Shown piece after piece: positions 34,090 to 41,114 of a DNA stretch of 64,000 nucleotides. This stretch comes from Dinoroseobacter sp039192165 (GTDB taxonomy: Bacteria; Pseudomonadota; Alphaproteobacteria; Rhodobacterales; Rhodobacteraceae). The stretch covers positions 186,001 through 250,000 of the forward strand of contig JBCCXD010000004.1 in the NCBI GenBank assembly GCA_039192165.1, read 5' to 3'. The position numbers and the translations under genes were made by a program. Each line of letters opens with the position of its first letter. Within the stretch, counting starts at the first letter, position 1. The notes under the pieces were generated by a model. It searched no databases and had not been told where the DNA came from. It worked only from the letters and a program-made list of their open reading frames with translations.

Positions 34090-35919
34090 ATGACTGACAT
34101 GATGCACGATATCGCGCAGATCAAATCGTTCCTTGCCCGCGTTCACCCCTACGATGCCCTGTCGCACGAGGATCTTCAGTCAATTGCGACAGAAGTCGAG
34201 GTGATTGCGGTACCTGCGGATACGCAAGTCTACAATTACGGGGAGCCGCTCAAAGGCCTCTATGTGATTGCCGAGGGCGAAGTTGGCGTGTCGGACAAGA
34301 ACGGAGAGCAGGTCTCTCAGTTGGGAACCGGAAACAGTTTTGCCGAACGCGGGCTGAGCCGCGATGGCAAGGCGGTCACAGCCGCCAGGGCGCTGACAGA
34401 TGCAGAGTTGCTGTTGCTGCCGGCTGAGGTGTTTCACCGTCTGGTCAGAGAACATCCTTCTGTTGCGAGCTTCTTTAATCGGTCCCGGACCAGTGATGCG
34501 CGCAAGACTGATTTGTCCACCGCCCGAATTTCCGAACTGATGACGCGTCAGGTGATCGGGGTCACACCCGAGCATTCGGTGCAACGCGCCGCGCAGGTGA
34601 TGCGCGAGCGCGGAGTCTCTTCGCTGGCAGTTGTCGAAGGCGGGCGCTTGTCTGGGATTGTAACAGTGCGGGATATGACACGCGCATTGGCTGACGGGCT
34701 GTCTTTTGATGCCCCGATTACGATGCTGATGACGCCAGATCCCATCAGCCTACCGCCTGACGCGCTGGGCACTGATGTATTACACACAATGCTAGAGCGG
34801 CGGATCGGGCATCTGCCTATCACTGAAAAGGGCATACTCGTCGGAATGATAACGCAGACCGACCTGATCCGGTTTCAGGCGCTGAGTTCCGCCCAATTGG
34901 TTCACGACATCGCGCATGCAGTGACCCCGGCCGAGATTGCGAACGTGACCGTCCGGTTGCCGGAGCTTCTGGCGCAACTGGTGGGCGCGGGCAACCCGCA
35001 TGAGGTTGTCACCCGTCTGATCACCGATATTGCCGATGCTGCAACGCGCCGTCTGCTGACCTTGGCCGAGGAGACGCTGGGTCCACCACCGGTCCCATAC
35101 CTCTGGCTGGCCTGCGGGTCTCAGGGGCGGCAGGAACAGACAGGCATTTCGGATCAGGACAACTGCCTGATCCTTGACGATGCCATGCGCCCCGAACACG
35201 ACATTTATTTCAAGGCGCTCTCGAAATTCGTGTCAGATGGGCTCGACGAGGTTGGCTACTTCTTTTGTCCCGGTGACATGATGGCAACCACAGAGCGTTG
35301 GCGGCAGCCTCTACGTATCTGGAGAGACTACTTCCGCAAATGGATCGAAAAACCCGACACCGAAGCGCAGATGCTCGCCTCCGTGATGTTCGACCTCCGC
35401 CCCATTGGAGGAACTGTATCGCTGTTCGAGGATCTTCAGGAGGCGACGCTGAAGAAGGCGGCCTCAAATAGTATCTTCGTCGCGCATATGGTCTCCAACT
35501 CGCTGAAACACACGCCACCATTGGGGATGTTTCGCGGCTTTGCGACTGTAAAATCGGGCGAGCATAAGAACCAGATTGACCTGAAGCACAATGGGGTCGT
35601 TCCGGTTGTGGACCTTGGCCGTGTTTACGCGTTGCAGGGTCAATTGACGGCAGTGAACACGCGCGCGCGCCTGGAAGCAGCGCAGGAGCAAGGGATCATC
35701 TCCAGCTCCGGGGCGCATGATCTTCTCGACGCCTATGATCTCATTGCAGAGACGCGGCTGAACCATCAGGCGGCGCAGATCCGCACCGGCTTGCGCCCGG
35801 ACAACTTCATGGCGCCCTCCAGCTTGTCGGACTTCGAACGCAGTCACCTGCGCGATGCATTCGTTGTGGTACGCACCATGCAATCCGCGATAGGCCAGGG
35901 CAAAGGCGCATTGGGATAG
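34090..35919 (+). CDS. cNMP-binding / CBS-pair / DUF294 putative nucleotidyltransferase
   Basis: A 609-residue soluble protein with a cyclic-nucleotide-binding-like domain (about 15-125), two CBS domains (about 160-275), a nucleotidyltransferase-like domain whose GSQGRQEQTGISDQD motif begins near residue 343, and the DUF294 C-terminal domain. This is the architecture of signal-responsive GlnD-like proteins often found beside acetate symporters and DnaQ-like exonucleases. The start at 34090 has no clear ribosome site; Met5 is an alternative, and the upstream extension would cross the terminator. The next gene starts 10 bp later. Confidence 0.88.
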   Translation: MTDMMHDIAQIKSFLARVHPYDALSHEDLQSIATEVEVIAVPADTQVYNYGEPLKGLYVIAEGEVGVSDKNGEQVSQLGTGNSFAERGLSRDGKAVTAARALTDAELLLLPAEVFHRLVREHPSVASFFNRSRTSDARKTDLSTARISELMTRQVIGVTPEHSVQRAAQVMRERGVSSLAVVEGGRLSGIVTVRDMTRALADGLSFDAPITMLMTPDPISLPPDALGTDVLHTMLERRIGHLPITEKGILVGMITQTDLIRFQALSSAQLVHDIAHAVTPAEIANVTVRLPELLAQLVGAGNPHEVVTRLITDIADAATRRLLTLAEETLGPPPVPYLWLACGSQGRQEQTGISDQDNCLILDDAMRPEHDIYFKALSKFVSDGLDEVGYFFCPGDMMATTERWRQPLRIWRDYFRKWIEKPDTEAQMLASVMFDLRPIGGTVSLFEDLQEATLKKAASNSIFVAHMVSNSLKHTPPLGMFRGFATVKSGEHKNQIDLKHNGVVPVVDLGRVYALQGQLTAVNTRARLEAAQEQGIISSSGAHDLLDAYDLIAETRLNHQAAQIRTGLRPDNFMAPSSLSDFERSHLRDAFVVVRTMQSAIGQGKGALG

Positions 35920-35929
35920 AAGGAAGATT

Positions 35930-36445
35930 ATGTTTCTGGAACTGGTCGCAACATTTGTTATCGGCTTCGGCGCAGCGGGGCTCATCCTGATTCTGAACTG
36001 GATCAGTGGGCGACGGCTGCCACGGGCGCTTTTGCCCATTGGCGCGGGTCTGGCAATGATCGGGTTCACGATCTGGAGCGAGTACAACTGGTACCCAAGG
36101 ACTCTCGCGCAACTGCCGGAGGGGGTTGAGGTCCTTATCACAAACGACAAAACCGCCTTCTATCAGCCCTGGAGCTACCTCAGGCCATATGTTGACCGCT
36201 TCGCTGCGGTGGATGTGGCACGGGCCTTGCGCAACGAGGATGTTCCGGGCCTTGTGATTGTCCCCATCCTCTTTCTGGAGCGCTGGGCGCCCGGAAACGA
36301 GGTTCCGATTGTCGTGGATTGCGCTGGGTCAAGGCGCGCAGACATGGCGGACGGTATGGATTTCGACGACGCAGGCGCACCTGTGGATCCAGCATGGGTT
36401 TCCCTGGACGAAGAGGACCCGTTGCTAAAGGCCGTGTGCATCTGA
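35930..36445 (+). CDS. Small membrane protein, function unknown
   Basis: A 171-residue protein with two membrane helices at the N-terminus (about 3-22 and 33-49) and a soluble remainder (ITNDKTAFYQPWSYLRPYVDR, in two parts, and VDPAWVSLDEEDPL). GAAGGAAG precedes the ATG. It lies between the DUF294 gene and the exonuclease fusion, with spacing of 10 and 36 bp, so all three look like one operon. I do not recognise the family; the soluble part has no catalytic motif I can name. Confidence 0.82.
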   Translation: MFLELVATFVIGFGAAGLILILNWISGRRLPRALLPIGAGLAMIGFTIWSEYNWYPRTLAQLPEGVEVLITNDKTAFYQPWSYLRPYVDRFAAVDVARALRNEDVPGLVIVPILFLERWAPGNEVPIVVDCAGSRRADMADGMDFDDAGAPVDPAWVSLDEEDPLLKAVCI

Positions 36446-36481
36446 CGCAACGCACCGAGGCCCGGAGGAGGGGCTGACACG

Positions 36482-37942
36482 ATGTTGGAGACAACCAGCC
36501 TCAGATTCAGGGTCTTTCTGTTTTTTGCGTTTGTGGCACTCGGCGGCGTAGCGGCTGTGTGCGGTGCATTGTGGCTGGGCTATCGTCAGTTGGGCAATGG
36601 CGATGCGCTGTCGGCGTTCGTGACCTCTGGCACTGTTGCGGCCTTTGTGATCGTCGGTTTGGTGACCTGGGTCTGGATGCTCTTTGACGAGAATGTTGCA
36701 AAGGCCGTCGACAGGTTGGCAACCGACATGCGTGCGCGCGCCCATGCAGATGTCGACAAAGACCTTGACCAGAATACAGCGCGCTACCTTGGGGATCTCG
36801 CGCCAGCTGCAGCGGCCGTGACTGCAAACCTGACAGATATGAAGAACGGCCTTGCGCAACAAGTGATGCGCGAGACCACAAGAATCTCCGGTGAGAAAGC
36901 GCATTTGAAGGCGGTTCTGTCCGACCTGCCGACGGGCGTTGTCATCTGCACTGCAGAGCACCAGGTCGTGTTCTACAACGGCCGGGCGCGTGATCTACTG
37001 GAGCGGTGCGGTTCTGTCGGGCTCGACCGATCGCTGGCGGGACTTTTGGGTGCCGCGCCAATTGAGGCCGCGTATGCACAGCTTATGGAGGCATCTCCAG
37101 AGGCGTGCGCAGACCTGCGCATAGATATTCCCGAAGAACGCCTCAGGTTGGGTATTGGTATGCGGCTCCTTGAGCCGCTTCCGGACAGCGACCAGTCACC
37201 CGCGTATGTGCTCACGTTGCGGCAAGCTCATCTGACGGATCTGCCATGCGGCTCGCACATTCCGGTCCCACGGGAGGCGGTTTTCGATTTCGACCTGATG
37301 CATGCGCGCCCGTCGAAGCATGTGATGGACCGCCGCCTTGAAGATCTGTGCTACGTTGTCTTTGACACTGAGACGACAGGGCTGATGCCAGATCGCGGCG
37401 ATGAGGTGTGCCAGATCGCGGCAACGCGCATTGTTGGCGGTAAGATCGTCAATGGTGAGGTTCTGGATACGCTTGTGAATCCGGGTCGCAAGATCCCGCT
37501 TTCCGCCACAAATGTGCACGGTATCACTGATGCAATGGTCCAGTCTGCGCCAGACTTTGTTACCGCTGGACAGGCCTTTCACAACTTTGCGGATGGCGCG
37601 GTGCTGATAGCGCATAACGCGCCTTTTGATATGGCGTTTTTTTATCGGGCACAGGCCGAGATAGGGGTGCGGTTCGATCACCCGGTGTTAGACACAGTTC
37701 TGTTGTCTGCCGTGCTATACGGCCAGGCTGCTCAGCATTCACTGGATGCGATTGCGGAACGCCTGTCTGTTACGATCCCCGAGGAGGCCCGCCACACCGC
37801 ACTTGGTGATGCGCTCGCGACCACAGAGGTATTTCTGAAAATGCTGCCGATGCTTAAGGCGCGTGGCATTGAAACATTCGGTGAGCTTCTTGCCGAAACC
37901 CGCAAGCACGGGCGCCTGCTGGAGGATCTGAATACAGCCTGA
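36482..37942 (+). CDS. Membrane-anchored PAS-like protein fused to a DEDDh 3'-5' exonuclease
   Basis: A 486-residue protein with two N-terminal membrane helices (about 10-33 and 47-67), a HAMP-like linker helix, a PAS-like domain (about 140-250; VLSDLPTGVVICTAEHQVV-type start and FYNGRARDLL), and a DnaQ/PolC-type exonuclease domain (about 290-460). The DEDDh residues are visible: Asp295 and Glu297 in FDTETTG, Asp383 in HNAPFD, His438 and Asp443 in RHTALGDA. The enzymatic domain should degrade DNA or RNA 3' ends at the membrane face; the sensor-like front suggests signal control. GGAGGAGG lies upstream of the ATG. Confidence 0.85.
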   Translation: MLETTSLRFRVFLFFAFVALGGVAAVCGALWLGYRQLGNGDALSAFVTSGTVAAFVIVGLVTWVWMLFDENVAKAVDRLATDMRARAHADVDKDLDQNTARYLGDLAPAAAAVTANLTDMKNGLAQQVMRETTRISGEKAHLKAVLSDLPTGVVICTAEHQVVFYNGRARDLLERCGSVGLDRSLAGLLGAAPIEAAYAQLMEASPEACADLRIDIPEERLRLGIGMRLLEPLPDSDQSPAYVLTLRQAHLTDLPCGSHIPVPREAVFDFDLMHARPSKHVMDRRLEDLCYVVFDTETTGLMPDRGDEVCQIAATRIVGGKIVNGEVLDTLVNPGRKIPLSATNVHGITDAMVQSAPDFVTAGQAFHNFADGAVLIAHNAPFDMAFFYRAQAEIGVRFDHPVLDTVLLSAVLYGQAAQHSLDAIAERLSVTIPEEARHTALGDALATTEVFLKMLPMLKARGIETFGELLAETRKHGRLLEDLNTA

Positions 37943-37967
37943 CACGCCCCCTTGTCATACCGGGGAT

Positions 37968-38055
37968 TCGGGCGTATATGCCCCTCAACAGCGGCGGCGC
38001 AGGTCCACACTGCGCCCCACCGGAAACGTTCGCGGGCCGCTCGGCCCGTTTTTTT
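37968..38055 (+). ncRNA. Structured leader (three hairpins) upstream of rimP
   Basis: Three successive hairpins lie between the exonuclease gene and rimP: GGGC/GCCC (37970-37983), GGCGCAG/CTGCGCC with a 7-base loop (37996-38016), and CGGGCC/GGCCCG with a T7 run (38033-38055). The last is a terminator, the middle could be an antiterminator partner or a small RNA fold. Function is inferred from structure only; covariation in relatives is not checked. Confidence 0.5.
38033..38055 (+). terminator. Rho-independent terminator/attenuator in front of rimP
   Basis: CGGGCC (38033-38038), a GCTC loop and GGCCCG (38043-38048) are followed by TTTTTTTG. It lies 24 bp before the rimP start, so it either ends upstream transcription or attenuates the rimP-nusA operon. 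Confidence 0.8.
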
Positions 38056-38078
38056 GTTTTAGGACCACAGGACACATC

Positions 38079-38669
38079 GTGACTGACCTGATCGCCAAAA
38101 CCATGCTTGACCAGAGACTCGCCGAAATCGTTCAGCCAGTGATCGAGGATTTGGGCTACGAGCTTGTGCGGCTGCGGGTGATGAGTGGTAAGACCAAGAC
38201 CCTGCAGATCATGGCAGAAAAGCCGGATGGCGGCATCGAGGTAGATGATTGCGCTGCGATTTCGACGGCCGTTTCTGCCACGCTCGATGTCGAGGATCCG
38301 ATCGAGGATAACTATACGCTCGAAGTATCTTCGCCGGGTATTGACCGTCCTTTAACCCGTCTGAAGGATTTTGCGGCCTGGGAAGGCTATGAGGCCAAGA
38401 TCGAAACTACAGAGCTCATCGACGGGCGCCGCCGCTTCAAGGGCCTTTTGGCCGGAACAGAAGGCGACGAGGTCCTGATCGAGATCGAGGAAGGTACGAT
38501 CGGCCTGGAGTATGAGTGGCTGAGTGACGCAAAGCTTGTCCTGACAGACGACCTGATCCGCGACGTCCTGCGCGCCCGTAAGGATGCCGGGGAAGTGGAC
38601 GAAGCCCAGTTTGACGAAATCCAGACCATCATAGATGGCGAAGAAGAAACACCGGCGAACAGCGCCTGA
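38079..38669 (+). CDS. rimP: Ribosome maturation factor RimP
   Basis: Needed for maturation of the 30S ribosomal subunit. The 196-residue protein starts with GTG at 38079 and has the family pattern: EDLGYELVRLRV in the N-terminal domain, the YTLEVSSPGIDRPL motif at the domain junction, and a C-terminal Sm-like barrel. The acidic C-terminal tail is extended, as in other Rhodobacterales. It is the first gene of rimP-nusA-ylxR/L7Ae-infB; a terminator-like hairpin lies in its leader. nusA follows 11 bp later. Confidence 0.95.
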   Translation: MTDLIAKTMLDQRLAEIVQPVIEDLGYELVRLRVMSGKTKTLQIMAEKPDGGIEVDDCAAISTAVSATLDVEDPIEDNYTLEVSSPGIDRPLTRLKDFAAWEGYEAKIETTELIDGRRRFKGLLAGTEGDEVLIEIEEGTIGLEYEWLSDAKLVLTDDLIRDVLRARKDAGEVDEAQFDEIQTIIDGEEETPANSA

Positions 38670-38680
38670 GGGAGAGACAG

Positions 38681-40453
38681 ATGGCCATTACCTCTGCAAA
38701 CCAGCTTGAACTTCTGCAAACCGCCGAGGCGGTTGCGCGGGAGAAGATGATCGATCCGGAACTGGTGATCGAAGCGATGGAAGAGAGCCTCGCGCGCGCT
38801 GCGAAGTCTCGCTATGGCGCGGAGATGGACATTCGCGTGTCTATTCACCGCAAAACTGGTGTTGCGACCTTCACGCGTGTTCGGACTGTCGCTCCCGAGG
38901 AGGAGATAGAAACCTTTCAGGCAGAGATGACAGCCGACAAAGCGCTGGAAACCGTGGCAGCGCAGGGCAAGGACCTCATCGTTGTCTCTGGCACCAAAGA
39001 AGTGTTCGACGTGGAAACCGAAACGTCCGAGACCTTCAAGATTCGCCGCTTCCTGCTGCGCACACCGACCGAGATCGACCGGGCGCTTGCCGAGGGTGTG
39101 GACCAGGATACGCCCCCCCAAACCGGCGATGAGCTGGTGGACCAGGTTCCGCCGGTGGAGATGGGCCGGATTGCGGCGCAGTCCGCCAAGCAGGTCATCC
39201 TGCAGAAAGTGCGCGAAGCAGAGCGCGATCGACAGTTTGAGGAATTTAAGGATCGCGCGGGCACGATTATCAACGGTGTCGTTAAGCGTGAGGAATATGG
39301 CAATGTGATCGTGGATATCGGTCGCGGTGAAGGTGTCCTGCGCCGCAACGAGAAAATCGGTCGCGAAAGCTATCGCCCCAACGACCGTATCCGCTGCTAC
39401 ATCAAAGATGTGCGCCGCGAGACACGCGGTCCGCAGATTTTTCTGAGCCGCACGGCGCCGGAGTTCATGGCCGAACTCTTCAAAATGGAAGTGCCGGAAA
39501 TTTACGACGGTATTATCGAGATCAAGGCCGTTGCGCGGGATCCGGGCAGCCGAGCCAAGATTGCGGTTATCTCCTACGATAATTCGATCGATCCTGTTGG
39601 CGCCTGCGTGGGTATGCGTGGGTCGCGTGTACAGGCGGTCGTGAACGAGCTTCAGGGTGAAAAGATCGACATCATTCCCTGGAACGAAGATCAGCCGACC
39701 TTCCTTGTGAACGCTCTGCAGCCTGCGGAAGTGTCGAAAGTTGTTCTGGACGAAGATGCAGAACGCATTGAGGTTGTCGTTCCGGACGAGCAATTGTCGC
39801 TGGCCATCGGTCGTCGGGGTCAGAACGTACGTCTGGCGTCGCAGCTGACAGGTCTCGACATCGACATCATGACCGAAGCGGAGGAGTCTGAACGTCGTCA
39901 GGCCGAGTTCCTTGAGCGCACGAATATGTTCGTCGACACGCTCGACGTTGACGAAGTTCTGGCGCAGTTGCTCGTCTCTGAAGGGTTCACCTCCCTTGAA
40001 GAGGTCGCCTATGTTGAACAGGACGAGCTGCTGGTCATCGATGGGTTCGACGAGGACACTGCCGAAGAACTGCAGACCCGGGCCCGTGAACATTTGGAAG
40101 AGCAGGCGCGCAAGGCGCTTGAGCGCGCCCGCGAACTTGGCGCCGAAGACAGCCTTATTGATTTCCAGGGCCTGACACCCCAAATGCTGGAGGCTTTGGC
40201 CGAGGACGGCGTGAAAACGCTCGAAGACTTTGCCACCTGTGCTGACTGGGAGCTTGCCGGAGGGTGGACCACGGTCGACGGGGAGCGGGTCAAGGATGAC
40301 GGGGTTCTTGAGAAGTTTGACGTGTCTCTGGAAGAGGCGCAGAACCTGGTCATGACGGCCCGCGTTGCGATCGGATGGGTCAGCCCCGAGGAATTGCTCG
40401 CCGAAAGCAGCGATGCTGAGGCGGCGCCGGAAGAAGAGGACGCGCAGGCCTGA
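38681..40453 (+). CDS. nusA: Transcription termination/antitermination factor NusA
   Basis: Binds RNA polymerase and nascent RNA and controls pausing, termination and antitermination. The 590-residue protein has the N-terminal polymerase-binding domain, an S1 domain (about 135-205), two KH domains (about 230-345, with the VGMRGSRVQAVVNEL and AIGRRGQNVRLA motifs), and the two acidic C-terminal repeats found in proteobacteria (about 365-540). GGGAGAGA precedes the ATG. The C-terminal tail is very acidic (EAAPEEEDAQA). The next gene starts 22 bp after the stop. Confidence 0.96.
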   Translation: MAITSANQLELLQTAEAVAREKMIDPELVIEAMEESLARAAKSRYGAEMDIRVSIHRKTGVATFTRVRTVAPEEEIETFQAEMTADKALETVAAQGKDLIVVSGTKEVFDVETETSETFKIRRFLLRTPTEIDRALAEGVDQDTPPQTGDELVDQVPPVEMGRIAAQSAKQVILQKVREAERDRQFEEFKDRAGTIINGVVKREEYGNVIVDIGRGEGVLRRNEKIGRESYRPNDRIRCYIKDVRRETRGPQIFLSRTAPEFMAELFKMEVPEIYDGIIEIKAVARDPGSRAKIAVISYDNSIDPVGACVGMRGSRVQAVVNELQGEKIDIIPWNEDQPTFLVNALQPAEVSKVVLDEDAERIEVVVPDEQLSLAIGRRGQNVRLASQLTGLDIDIMTEAEESERRQAEFLERTNMFVDTLDVDEVLAQLLVSEGFTSLEEVAYVEQDELLVIDGFDEDTAEELQTRAREHLEEQARKALERARELGAEDSLIDFQGLTPQMLEALAEDGVKTLEDFATCADWELAGGWTTVDGERVKDDGVLEKFDVSLEEAQNLVMTARVAIGWVSPEELLAESSDAEAAPEEEDAQA

Positions 40454-40475
40454 TCGCAGGCCTGTACGGAAGCCG

Positions 40476-41114
40476 ATGACACGGGGCGGCGCCGAAAAAA
40501 ACCGGGAGGCCGGTGCAGAGCGAAAGTGCATCGCGACGGGCGAGGTTTTTCCCAAGGCCCGCCTGGTGCGGTTCGTCGTCGGGCCCGGAAATGAGATCGT
40601 TCCGGATATCTCCGGAAAGCTGCCCGGTCGCGGGATTTGGGTCCTGGCTGAGCGCCGATCGCTGGAGGTGGCGATAAAGCGCAACGCCTTCGCCAGGGGT
40701 GCGAAACAGTCTGTCGAGGTTCCCGTCGATCTTATGGATCGGGTGGAGACTTTGCTGGTCGATCGCCTGGTTTCTTTGCTGGCGCTCGCCCGCAAAGCAG
40801 GGGAAGCGGTTGTGGGCTACGAGAAAGTGAAGAGCCGGCTGATCAACGGCGAAGCCGCGGTGTTGCTTCAGGCCAAAGACGGGTCGGAGCGAGGAAAGAG
40901 CAAATTGCGCCCGCCAGGCGGGCCTGAGACTTATATTGCGTGCCTGAGCGCCCGGGAAATGGGTTTGGCATTTGGCCGCGATAGTGTGATACATGGCGCC
41001 TTAACGGCTGGTGGACTCACAACACGTGTTGTAGAGGAAGCCACGCGGCTCTCGGGCGTCCGCGAAAACGATGTCGGCAGTATTGCTGCCGGAAAGGATA
41101 CGACAAGCGTATGA
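40476..41114 (+). CDS. YlxR (DUF448) RNA-binding protein fused to an L7Ae-like domain
   Basis: A 212-residue protein with an N-terminal YlxR/DUF448 domain (ERKCIATGEVFPKARLVRF, RGIWVLAERRSLE) and a C-terminal ribosomal L7Ae/L30e-like domain (VSLLALARKAGEAVVGYEKV). Alphaproteobacteria often carry this fused form between nusA and infB. It probably binds structured RNA. The start at 40476 fits the domain and avoids the overlap with nusA that an upstream start would give. Its stop overlaps infB (ATGA). Confidence 0.9.
   Translation: MTRGGAEKNREAGAERKCIATGEVFPKARLVRFVVGPGNEIVPDISGKLPGRGIWVLAERRSLEVAIKRNAFARGAKQSVEVPVDLMDRVETLLVDRLVSLLALARKAGEAVVGYEKVKSRLINGEAAVLLQAKDGSERGKSKLRPPGGPETYIACLSAREMGLAFGRDSVIHGALTAGGLTTRVVEEATRLSGVRENDVGSIAAGKDTTSV

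Noticed and set aside
38387..40795. Very long open frame on the minus strand opposite rimP-nusA (about 800 codons)
   Set aside because: It is antisense to clearly conserved rimP and nusA; GC-rich codon bias leaves opposite frames open. No ribosome site and no recognisable domain.
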